A stretch of DNA of 7,485 nt from JBGPGW01 sp041484095 (lineage in GTDB: Bacteria; Pseudomonadota; Alphaproteobacteria; CADEGL01): NCBI GenBank assembly GCA_041484095.1, contig JBGPGW010000175.1, forward strand, positions 1-7,485, read 5' to 3'. Within the stretch, counting starts at the first letter, position 1, and the number at the start of each line of letters is the position of its first letter. The translations under genes were made by a program, and so were the position numbers. Positions 1 to 5,511 of this stretch are shown piece by piece. The notes beneath the pieces were generated by a model, which had not been told where the DNA came from, searched no databases, and worked only from the letters and a program-made list of their open reading frames with translations.

Positions 1-99
1 CTGTCCTTTGCCCCGGCGCAGCGGAAGCATGGGGGCGAGGGGGCCATCTATATTTTGCTGCGCCGCCGCCGGACTCAGACACCGGCATCGCGGTCATAG
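1..99 (+). CDS. C-terminal end of an Smr/MutS2-type domain protein (partial)
   Basis: Frame 1 is open from the left edge and ends at TAG 97-99, giving 32 residues. The segment KHGGEGAIYILLRRR looks like the last strand of the Smr domain, where family members typically end in a GGxGAxYVxLRR-like stretch that follows the WL...V.xF.xA segment; the residues LSFAPA fit the end of that segment. Smr domains bind or nick branched DNA or act on RNA. The role of stand-alone alphaproteobacterial Smr proteins is not well defined. The catalytic HGxG motif would lie upstream of the window and cannot be checked. After the domain there is a short, basic, Ser/Thr-rich tail. The XRE gene follows 15 nt later on the same strand, so the two are probably co-transcribed. 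The call rests on a short motif and on my recollection that smr-like genes sit near hslU in Alphaproteobacteria. Confidence 0.78.
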   Translation: MSFAPAQRKHGGEGAIYILLRRRRTQTPASRS

Positions 100-105
100 G
101 AAGGA
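98..105 (+). promoter_or_regulatory. Shine-Dalgarno site of the XRE gene
   Basis: AGGAAGGA overlaps the TAG stop of the upstream smr-like frame and lies 9 nt before the GTG at 115. It supports GTG 115 as the start and suggests translational coupling of the two genes. Confidence 0.7.
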
Positions 106-114
106 ATCGACGTC

Positions 115-516
115 GTGACTCCCTTCGGCAAGAGAATGCGCGAGCTGCGCGCGGCGCGACGGATGACGCTGAAGCAGATGGCCGCGGCACTGCACGTGAC
201 GCCCGCCTATTTATCGGCGCTCGAGAATGGGCATCGCGGAAAACCGACAAAGGGTTTGGTGCATCAGGTGGCGTCGGTGTTGGGCATCATCTGGGATGAT
301 GCGGAGGAGCTGGCGCGTCTGGCGCGGCTGTCGAACCCGCGCCCGCGCGTCGATACGGCCGGACTCAGCCCTAAGGCGACGGAAGCCGCCAATCGCCTGT
401 CCGCGCAGGTCGCGCGCCTGTCCGAAGACGAACTCGACCGGATGCTCGAGATTCTACGATCGCCGGATGTGATTTCAGATCGCGCGAAGGCTCCGGCGAA
501 GCCCAATAAGGCCTGA
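115..516 (+). CDS. XRE-family helix-turn-helix regulator, 133 aa
   Basis: This is a small DNA-binding protein of the Cro/CI (XRE) type. The helix-turn-helix covers about residues 17-39, with TLKQMAAALHVTPAYLSALE as the two helices and the turn, followed by NGHRGKP. Residues 58-72 (GIIWDDAEELARLAR) complete the helical bundle. Residues 85-115 form a predicted amphipathic helix, probably for dimerisation, and the tail is Lys/Pro/Ala-rich. There is no ligand-binding or peptidase domain, and the length is normal for a stand-alone XRE protein. The start is GTG with a strong ribosome site at 98-105. It lies 15 nt after the smr-like gene and converges with hslU. I recall close relatives beginning MTPFGxxLRELR in Rhizobiales, but the regulated genes are unknown to me. 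Specific control of hslVU would be speculation. Confidence 0.9.
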   Translation: MTPFGKRMRELRAARRMTLKQMAAALHVTPAYLSALENGHRGKPTKGLVHQVASVLGIIWDDAEELARLARLSNPRPRVDTAGLSPKATEAANRLSAQVARLSEDELDRMLEILRSPDVISDRAKAPAKPNKA

Positions 517-533
517 ATCGTCGGGCAGGGCCT
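509..533. terminator. Weak inverted repeat between convergent stops (possible bidirectional terminator)
   Basis: AGGCCTG (509-515) pairs with CAGGGCCT (526-533) with one bulged G at 530 and a 10-nt loop. It spans the XRE stop codon and the whole 17-bp gap to the hslU stop. There is no clear U-run on either side (CTAAAGG on plus, TATTGG on minus), so intrinsic termination is doubtful. No better candidate exists between these convergent genes. Confidence 0.3.
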
Positions 534-1844
534 CTAAAGGATGAACCGGCTGAGGTCGGTGTCCTTCGCGAGGCGGCCGACCTTCTCGTCGACGTAGGCG
601 GCATCGATCGTGGCGGTCGTGCCGGCTTTGTCGGAGGCGGTAAAGCTGATGTCCTCGAGCAAATGCTCGAGGACGGTGTGAAGGCGGCGTGCGCCGATAT
701 TCTCGACCGACTCGTTGATCTCCGCGGCCAGCGTGGCGATGCGCTCGATGGCGCCATCCGCGAAGACAAGCGTCACCTGTTCCGTCTTCAAGAGCTCGGT
801 GTATTGCCTGATGAGGTTGTTCTCGGGTTCGGTCAGGATCCGGACGAAATCATCGCGTCCAAGCGCCTTGAGCTCGACACGGATCGGCAGCCGCCCCTGC
901 AATTCAGGCAGGAGGTCCGACGGCCTCGCCAGATGAAATGCGCCGGATGCAATGAACAACACATGATCGGTTTTCACCGGACCGTGCTTGGTCGCCACGG
1001 ACGTGCCCTCGATGAGCGGTAATAGATCGCGCTGGACGCCCTCGCGGCTGACATCGGCGCCGACGCGCTCGGCGCGCGCGCAGATCTTGTCGATCTCGTC
1101 GAGGAACACGATTCCGTTCTGCTCGACCAAATGAATGGCTTCCTGAACGATCTTGTCGTCGTCGAGCAGCTTGTCGCCCTCTTGCGTGATCAGCACGGCA
1201 TAGGACTCGCTGACCGTCATGCGCTTCGGCTTGGTCCGCCCGCCGAATGCCTTGCCGAAGATCTCGTTGAGATTGAGCATGCCCATTTGCGCTCCCGGCA
1301 TGCCGGGAACCTCGAACGTGGGCAACGCGCCCGACGCGCCGTCGGATACCTGTATTTCGATCTCGCGGTCGTTCAGCGCGCCCTCGCGCAGCATCTTCCG
1401 GAATTTTTGCCGAGTCTCGGCGGAAGCACCGTCGCCCACGAGCGCGTCGAGCACGCGCTCTTCCGCGGCGAGCTCCGCTTTCGCAACCACGGCCTTGCGC
1501 AGACGCTGGCGGGTCATGCCGATCGCGATCTCGACGAGATCGCGGATGATCTGCTCGACGTCGCGGCCGACATAGCCGATCTCGGTGAATTTGGTGGCCT
1601 CGATCTTGAGGAAGGGTGCCTGAGCCAAACGGGCGAGGCGCCGTGCGATCTCGGTTTTGCCGACACCGGTCGGCCCGATCATCAGGATGTTCTTGGGCAG
1701 CACCTCCTCGCGCAGGCTCTCGGGAAGCTGGAGGCGCCGCCACCGGTTGCGAAGCGCGACCGCCACCGCGCGCTTCGCATCGCCCTGGCCAACGATGAAG
1801 CGGTCCAGCTCCGAGACGATCTCGCGCGGACTGAAGTCGCTCAT
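534..1844 (-). CDS. hslU: HslU (ClpY), AAA+ ATPase subunit of the HslVU protease, 436 aa
   Basis: HslU is the hexameric unfoldase that recognises substrates, unfolds them with ATP and feeds them into the HslV peptidase in the cytoplasm. Visible motifs are Walker A GPTGVGKT (57-64), the pore loop GYVG (90-93), Walker B IVFLDEID (245-252), ELQGRLPIRVEL (314-325) carrying the sensor and arginine-finger region, and sensor 2 GARRL (384-388). The I domain lies between about residues 110 and 240. The C-terminus LSRFIL is the family's conserved tail, which docks into HslV and activates it. The length is typical. ATG 1844-1842 overlaps the hslV stop as ATGA, so the two are translationally coupled. The same frame stays open upstream through hslV to about 2426, but only the 1844 start gives the canonical N-terminus beginning MSDFSPREIV. 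All key residues are intact. Confidence 0.98.
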   Translation of the reverse strand: MSDFSPREIVSELDRFIVGQGDAKRAVAVALRNRWRRLQLPESLREEVLPKNILMIGPTGVGKTEIARRLARLAQAPFLKIEATKFTEIGYVGRDVEQIIRDLVEIAIGMTRQRLRKAVVAKAELAAEERVLDALVGDGASAETRQKFRKMLREGALNDREIEIQVSDGASGALPTFEVPGMPGAQMGMLNLNEIFGKAFGGRTKPKRMTVSESYAVLITQEGDKLLDDDKIVQEAIHLVEQNGIVFLDEIDKICARAERVGADVSREGVQRDLLPLIEGTSVATKHGPVKTDHVLFIASGAFHLARPSDLLPELQGRLPIRVELKALGRDDFVRILTEPENNLIRQYTELLKTEQVTLVFADGAIERIATLAAEINESVENIGARRLHTVLEHLLEDISFTASDKAGTTATIDAAYVDEKVGRLAKDTDLSRFIL

Positions 1845-2389
1845 AGGGACTCGATGACAATATTCGTGTTGGTAAAGACGCAGATGCCCGCCGCGATCCC
1901 CAGGGCCTTGCGGGCGATGGCCTCCGCGTCGAAGTCCGGAAGATCGATGAGCGCCCGCGCCGCAGCGAGCGCATAGGGGCCGCCGGAGCCAATTCCGATC
2001 AACCCGTCTTCCGGTTCGAGAACGTCGCCCGTGCCGCTCATGACGAGCGAGGTCGCCCGATCCGCGACGGCCATCAGGGCCTCGAGCCGGCGGAGGTAAC
2101 GATCGGTCCGCCAGTCCTTGGCGAGCTCGACGCAGGCCCGCACGAGCTGGCCCGGGTGTTTCTCGAGCTTGGACTCGAGGCGTTCGAACAGGGTCAGCGC
2201 GTCGGCCGTGGCGCCCGCGAATCCGGCAATGACGCGGCCGTCCGAAAGGCGGCGGACCTTCCGGGCGTTCGATTTGAGGATCGTGTTGCCGAGGCTGACC
2301 TGGCCGTCGGCGGCGATGACGACGCTGACACCCTTGCGCACCGCCAAAACGGTGGTTCCGTGCCACAGGTCCTGGGAGGATTTGTCCAT
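1841..2389 (-). CDS. hslV: HslV (ClpQ), threonine peptidase subunit of HslVU, 182 aa
   Basis: HslV forms the double-hexamer proteolytic core of HslVU and is related to proteasome beta subunits. The first 11 residues (MDKSSQDLWHG) form a propeptide, and cleavage after HG exposes Thr12 as the N-terminal nucleophile. In mature numbering the catalytic set is complete: Thr1, Asp17 (ADG, residue 28) and Lys33 (NARKVRR, residue 44), with GSGGPYA at 134-140. Other family signatures are VIAGFAG (53-59) and ELAKDWRTDRYLRRLEA (88-104). The residue before Asp17 is Ala rather than the usual Gly, a conservative change. The gene is first in a two-gene operon and ends in a 4-nt overlap with hslU. No clear Shine-Dalgarno lies upstream of ATG 2389. 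The best promoter match places the transcript start about 2-4 nt from it, so a nearly leaderless mRNA is possible. Confidence 0.98.
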   Translation of the reverse strand: MDKSSQDLWHGTTVLAVRKGVSVVIAADGQVSLGNTILKSNARKVRRLSDGRVIAGFAGATADALTLFERLESKLEKHPGQLVRACVELAKDWRTDRYLRRLEALMAVADRATSLVMSGTGDVLEPEDGLIGIGSGGPYALAAARALIDLPDFDAEAIARKALGIAAGICVFTNTNIVIESL

Positions 2390-2398
2390 GACGTCTCG

Positions 2399-2427
2399 AT
2401 ATGGAGGCTCCGGGCGGCCGCGTCAAC
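2399..2427 (-). promoter_or_regulatory. Predicted promoter of hslVU (housekeeping/RpoH-like)
   Basis: On the minus strand the -35 is GTTGAC (2427-2422), the spacer is 17 bp, and the -10 is CCATAT (2404-2399). This matches 10 of 12 positions of the alphaproteobacterial consensus CTTGAC-N17-CTATAT. Read one step wider, the -10 is CTCCATAT, which matches 7 of 8 positions of the sigma-32 form CCCCATnT. That would suit hslVU, a classic heat-shock operon. Transcription would start near 2392-2393. The sigma-factor assignment is inference. Confidence 0.5.
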
Positions 2428-2436
2428 CGCCGGGGG

Positions 2437-2465
2437 CTGGCGCAGGCATGGTCGCCCTGTTACAA
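2437..2465 (+). promoter_or_regulatory. Weak candidate promoter for the his operon
   Basis: CTGGCG (2437-2442), a 17-bp spacer and TTACAA (2460-2465) is the best promoter-like pair I find reading toward hisB, but the match is poor. The true promoter could instead lie inside the hslV 5' end. I see no His-codon-rich leader peptide, so classical his attenuation is not supported. Confidence 0.2.
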
Positions 2466-2466
2466 C

Positions 2467-2492
2467 GCAGGCCTCGGCGGCCTGCCCGCCGG
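2467..2492 (+). promoter_or_regulatory. Two overlapping GC hairpins in the hisB leader
   Basis: Hairpin A is GCAGGCC (2467-2473) with GGCCTGC (2479-2485), a perfect 7-bp stem with a 5-nt loop. Hairpin B is CGGCGG (2475-2480) with CCGCCG (2486-2491), a 6-bp stem extendable by a G-U pair. They share bases and cannot form together. B ends just before the hisB ribosome site GCGGAG (2495-2500). Function is unproven, and such stems can arise by chance at this GC content. Confidence 0.35.
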
Positions 2493-2508
2493 ATGCGGAG
2501 ATTGAGCC

Positions 2509-3108
2509 ATGCGACAGGCCACGGTCGAGCGCATGACGCGCGAGACACAAGTCAAAGCGACTGTGAATTTGGATGGGACCGGCGCCGCGCGGATCGCGAC
2601 GGGGATCGGCTTCCTCGATCACATGCTTGAACAGCTCGCACGCCACAGCTTGATCGATATCACGCTTGAGGCGAAGGGCGATCTGCACATCGACTTCCAC
2701 CATACCACCGAGGATACCGGCATCGTGATCGGGCAGGCCGTGGCCAAAGCCCTCGGCGATCGCCGCGGCATCCGGCGTTACGGCGAAGCGTCCATTCCGA
2801 TGGACGAGACGCTGTCGCGGGTGGCCCTCGATGCGTCGAACCGGGCCTATCTGGTCTGGAAGGTCAATTTGGGCCGGCCTAAATTGGGAGAGATGGACAC
2901 GGAACTGTTCAAGGAGTGGTTCCAGGCCTTTGCGCAAAACGCGGGACTGACCCTTCACGTCGAGAATCTATACGGCGAGAACAACCATCACATCGTCGAG
3001 TCCTGCTACAAAGGCCTCGCGCGGGCCTTGAGGCAGGCCGTCGAGATCGATCCGCGCCAGACAGGAGCGGTTCCCTCGACCAAAGGAACGCTCGGCACGT
3101 CGCTATAG
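2509..3108 (+). CDS. hisB: Imidazoleglycerol-phosphate dehydratase, 199 aa
   Basis: HisB removes water from imidazoleglycerol phosphate to give imidazoleacetol phosphate, a late step of histidine synthesis. The enzyme uses a di-manganese site. The metal and substrate motifs are all present: FLDHM (35-39), DFHHTTED (62-69), MDET (98-101) and GENNHHIVES (156-165). The C-terminal PSTKGTL (189-195) is the family's usual end, followed by four extra residues. The length is that of the monofunctional dehydratase. The histidinol-phosphate phosphatase domain found in the bifunctional enterobacterial enzyme is absent, so a separate phosphatase elsewhere is expected. ATG 2509 is preceded by GCGGAG at 2495-2500 with an 8-nt spacer. 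It is the first gene of the his block, and the DUF2628 gene follows 14 nt after its stop. Confidence 0.98.
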   Translation: MRQATVERMTRETQVKATVNLDGTGAARIATGIGFLDHMLEQLARHSLIDITLEAKGDLHIDFHHTTEDTGIVIGQAVAKALGDRRGIRRYGEASIPMDETLSRVALDASNRAYLVWKVNLGRPKLGEMDTELFKEWFQAFAQNAGLTLHVENLYGENNHHIVESCYKGLARALRQAVEIDPRQTGAVPSTKGTLGTSL

Positions 3109-3122
3109 GCAGCGGCAGGACC

Positions 3123-3587
3123 ATGAAGACGTATACCGTTCATCGGCACCGCGCCGGCAGCGAAGCGCCGGATGCGGAGCGCCCCTTGCCTTGGCAGCAG
3201 AGCTTGGTCCGCCGCGTTCGCCGATTGCTTCGCGGCGAACCCGAGGAGATCGTCCTCGTGAAGGAGGGGATATGCTGGCCTGCCGCCGTGTTCACGATCG
3301 TGTGGGCGGTTTGGCACCGCCTGTGGGCTTTTGCGATCTGTCTTCTCGCTGTCGGTGCAGCGCTAGGCGTCGTCATCGCGTCACTCGAGCCTGACCCCGC
3401 CCGCGACGCGGCACTGGCGATAAGTGCCCTGGTCTTGGTCGGGAGTTTCGCCAACGATGCGCGCCGCCGCGCGCTTGCGGCGCGAGGTTACGAATTCGTC
3501 GGGGTCGTTTTGGGACGCAGCGCGGATGGAGCGCAGCTGCGCTATCTCACCGACGGGGGTGGTGCGATGGAGGAGGCCCGCTCGTGA
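3123..3587 (+). CDS. DUF2628-family small membrane protein, 154 aa
   Basis: The protein fits the DUF2628 pattern: an N-terminal MKTYTVH strand, then EEIVLVKEGICWPAAVF, where VKEGxxWPA is the family's hallmark, and a Trp-rich start to the membrane part (WAVWHRLW, 61-68). Hydrophobic segments lie at about residues 51-66, 68-88 and 96-110, so it probably sits in the inner membrane. The C-terminal 40 residues (GYEFVGVVLGRSADGAQLRYL) look soluble and strand-rich. No catalytic residues are apparent and the function is unknown. It lies 14 nt after hisB and its TGA overlaps the hisH GTG start (GTGA), so expression is tied to the his genes. DUF2628 genes at this place are, as I recall, common in Alphaproteobacteria. 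The frame is open further upstream inside hisB, but ATG 3123 gives the canonical N-terminus. The Shine-Dalgarno is poor: AGGA sits only 2 nt from ATG. Confidence 0.88.
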   Translation: MKTYTVHRHRAGSEAPDAERPLPWQQSLVRRVRRLLRGEPEEIVLVKEGICWPAAVFTIVWAVWHRLWAFAICLLAVGAALGVVIASLEPDPARDAALAISALVLVGSFANDARRRALAARGYEFVGVVLGRSADGAQLRYLTDGGGAMEEARS

Positions 3588-4231
3588 CGACCGTCGCGAT
3601 CATCGACTACGGCTCGGGCAACTTGCGGTCCGCCGCAAAGGCGTTTGAGCGCGCGGCGGCGGAACGCGGCCTCAAGGAACACATCGTCGTCACCGCTCGA
3701 TCGGCCGACGTCCGTGCGGCCGATCGGATCGTTCTTCCCGGCGTCGGCGCCTTCGCGGATTGCATGCGGGGTCTTTCGGGCCTTCCCGGGATGATCGAGG
3801 CGCTGCAAGATGCCGTGATCGACCGCGGCCGGCCGATGATCGGCATCTGCGTCGGCATGCAGCTCTTGGCCGAGCGCGGCCTCGAGCACGGAACGCACCA
3901 GGGGCTCGGCTGGATCAAAGGCGACGTCGTCCTGATCGAGCCCAAAGACGAGCGGTTGCGCGTGCCGAATATGGGTTGGAACGAACTCGATCTTTGCACT
4001 CCAGTGCATCCGGTATTTGAAGGCGTGGGGCAGGGCGCCCATGTCTATTTCGTGCACAGCTACGGCTTTTCGTGCCGCGATCCCGCCGACGTGCTCGCCG
4101 TGGTCGAGTATGGCGGACGGCTGGTCGCGGCGATCGGCCGGGACAATATCGTCGGCACGCAGTTCCATCCCGAGAAAAGCCAGGAAGCTGGATTGCGGCT
4201 CATCGCCAACTTTCTAGCCTGGAGTCCCTGA
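3584..4231 (+). CDS. hisH: Imidazole glycerol phosphate synthase, glutamine amidotransferase subunit HisH, 215 aa
   Basis: HisH hydrolyses glutamine and passes ammonia to HisF, with which it forms IGP synthase. It is a class I (triad) glutaminase. The oxyanion-strand motif PGVGAF lies at 52-57 and the nucleophile Cys89 in GICVGMQ (87-93). His195 and Glu197 in TQFHPEKS (192-199) complete the triad. The N-terminus VAIIDYGSGNLRS and the segment VPNMGWNEL (127-135) are typical of HisH. The start is GTG 3584, overlapping the DUF2628 stop as GTGA, with a strong GGAGGAGG ribosome site at 3569-3576 and a 7-nt spacer. In many bacteria hisH is directly followed by hisA; here a GNAT gene starts 4 nt after its stop. 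The length is typical for HisH and no key residue is missing. Confidence 0.98.
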   Translation: MTTVAIIDYGSGNLRSAAKAFERAAAERGLKEHIVVTARSADVRAADRIVLPGVGAFADCMRGLSGLPGMIEALQDAVIDRGRPMIGICVGMQLLAERGLEHGTHQGLGWIKGDVVLIEPKDERLRVPNMGWNELDLCTPVHPVFEGVGQGAHVYFVHSYGFSCRDPADVLAVVEYGGRLVAAIGRDNIVGTQFHPEKSQEAGLRLIANFLAWSP

Positions 4232-4235
4232 CGGC

Positions 4236-4766
4236 ATGGTCGAAACAAGCGTTCGCATCTCGGTCGAGCCCGCGACGGAGTTCAAGGGCCCGGACCTCTA
4301 TGATCTCTGTGATGCGACGGAAGCCGCGATCATCGACGGCGGCGGATTCGGCTGGGTTCGACCGCCGCCGCGAAAGGCACTTGAAGCCTATTACCGCGGC
4401 GTCCTGGTGGTGCCGGAGCGGACGCTGTTTCTGGGGCGCCTGGACGCCGTCGTGTGCGCCTCGGCACAGCTCGTCCGTCCGCCGCCCAACAACGAGGCGC
4501 AAGCGTTCGCCGCAAATCTCATGCACTCGTTCGTGGCACCCTGGGCGCGGGGCCATGGGCTTGCGCGCGAACTGACGCTCGCGGTCGAAAGCTACGCCCG
4601 ACGCGAAGGATTCAAAGTCCTGCGCCTTGACGTTCGCGAGACACAGTCGGCGGCCATCAAGCTGTACGAGTCGCTGCGCTACGTGCACTGGGGAACCAGC
4701 CCCAAATACGCGCTTGTCGAGGGGAAAATGATCGCCGGCCATTACTACTACAAAGAACTCAAATAG
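4236..4766 (+). CDS. GNAT-family N-acetyltransferase, 176 aa
   Basis: This is a predicted acetyl-CoA-dependent acetyltransferase. The acetyl-CoA pyrophosphate loop is RGHGLA (105-110) within VAPWARGHGLARELT. It is followed by the helix LAVESYARREGF and the motif B segment LRLDVRETQSAAIKLYESLRYV (129-150), which is characteristic of GNAT enzymes acting on small molecules or protein N-termini. The first 60 residues carry a Pro-rich WVRPPP turn, and the C-terminus AGHYYYKELK is Tyr-rich. The substrate cannot be told from sequence. It sits between hisH and hisA with gaps of 4 and 10 nt, so it is co-transcribed with the his genes. ATG 4236 has GGAG 11 nt upstream inside the hisH end. I recall a GNAT gene near hslVU or his genes in several Alphaproteobacteria. 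A role in histidine synthesis is not established. Confidence 0.9.
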   Translation: MVETSVRISVEPATEFKGPDLYDLCDATEAAIIDGGGFGWVRPPPRKALEAYYRGVLVVPERTLFLGRLDAVVCASAQLVRPPPNNEAQAFAANLMHSFVAPWARGHGLARELTLAVESYARREGFKVLRLDVRETQSAAIKLYESLRYVHWGTSPKYALVEGKMIAGHYYYKELK

Positions 4767-4776
4767 ATCCGGTTCC

Positions 4777-5511
4777 GTGATTCTCTTTCCCGCCATCGAC
4801 CTCAAGGACGGCGTCTGCGTGCGGTTGCGTCAAGGCGCAATCGATCAGGCCACGGTCTACAATACCGACCCGGCCGCTCAGGCCCGCACCTTCGCTGCGG
4901 CCGGCTGCCGGTGGCTGCATGTCGTGGACCTCGACGGGGCGTTCGCGGGCGCGCCACGCAACGCGAAGGCCGTCGAAGCGATCCTCGGTGCGGTCGACGT
5001 GCCCGTGCAGCTCGGCGGTGGAATCCGCGACTTGGCGCGTATCGAGGCATGGCTGCGCGCGGGCGTCCGGCGTGTGGTGCTGGGCACGGCGGCGGCCGAG
5101 AACATGGATCTGGTGCGGCGCGCGACCGCGCAGTTTCCCGGTCGGATTGCCGGCGGAATCGATGCGCGCGGCGGCCTTGTGGCGGTCGAAGGCTGGGTGC
5201 GGGCGACCGGCATCACGGCCCGGGACCTCGCCTTGCGCCTGGCGGACGCCGGCATCGCCGCGATCATCTACACGGACATCGAAAGGGACGGGGTCCTGGG
5301 TGGGCCCAATGTCGCGGCGACCGTGGCGCTCGCCGAAGGTCTGCCGGTGCCCGTGATCGCGTCCGGCGGCGTGTCGACGCTTGACGATCTGAAGGCGCTC
5401 AAGGCAGAGGCCAATCGCGGCATCGCCGGTGCGATCATCGGCCGGGCGCTCTATGACGGCCGGATCGACCTCAAGGCTGCCCTCGCCATCGCAGATGAAG
5501 GCGGCGCATGA
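4777..5511 (+). CDS. hisA: ProFAR isomerase HisA, 244 aa
   Basis: HisA opens the ribose of ProFAR by an Amadori rearrangement to give PRFAR, the substrate of HisF. It is a (beta/alpha)8 barrel of two half-barrels. The catalytic Asp8 (FPAIDLKDG, 4-12) and Asp129 (GGIDAR, 126-131) are present, along with Asp171 in IERDG. Phosphate sites are QLGGGIR (78-84), LGTAA (102-106), ASGGV (195-199) and IIGRALY (220-226). The start is GTG 4777, which gives the canonical MILFPAIDLKDG N-terminus. It lies 10 nt after the GNAT stop and no clear Shine-Dalgarno is visible. The TGA stop overlaps the hisF ATG (ATGA). The length is typical. HisA and HisF are ancient paralogues and are adjacent here, as in most his operons. 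The motifs separate this protein clearly from HisF. Confidence 0.98.
   Translation: MILFPAIDLKDGVCVRLRQGAIDQATVYNTDPAAQARTFAAAGCRWLHVVDLDGAFAGAPRNAKAVEAILGAVDVPVQLGGGIRDLARIEAWLRAGVRRVVLGTAAAENMDLVRRATAQFPGRIAGGIDARGGLVAVEGWVRATGITARDLALRLADAGIAAIIYTDIERDGVLGGPNVAATVALAEGLPVPVIASGGVSTLDDLKALKAEANRGIAGAIIGRALYDGRIDLKAALAIADEGGA

Noticed and set aside
48..53. CTATAT as a promoter -10 for the XRE gene
   Set aside because: No -35 lies 17 bp upstream (AGCATG), and the stretch is coding for the Smr-like C-terminus (residues AIYI).
904..1992. A 362-residue minus-strand frame and a 281-residue plus-strand frame (1131-1976) over hslU/hslV
   Set aside because: Both are shadows produced by high third-position GC. 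Their composition is Arg-rich or otherwise unlike real proteins, and they lie wholly over strongly conserved hslU/hslV.
534..2426. A single 630-residue frame running through hslV and hslU on the minus strand
   Set aside because: The hslU frame happens to lack stops through hslV. The upstream 194 residues are out-of-frame hslV translation with no family resemblance, while ATG 1844 gives the canonical HslU N-terminus and an ATGA overlap.
2390..2508. A his attenuator with a His-rich leader peptide
   Set aside because: No run of CAT/CAC codons in a short frame with a start is present in the spacer.
2916..3122. An N-terminal extension of the DUF2628 frame into hisB
   Set aside because: The extension overlaps the conserved HisB C-terminus and is Arg/Pro-rich. 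MKTYTVH at 3123 is the family start.
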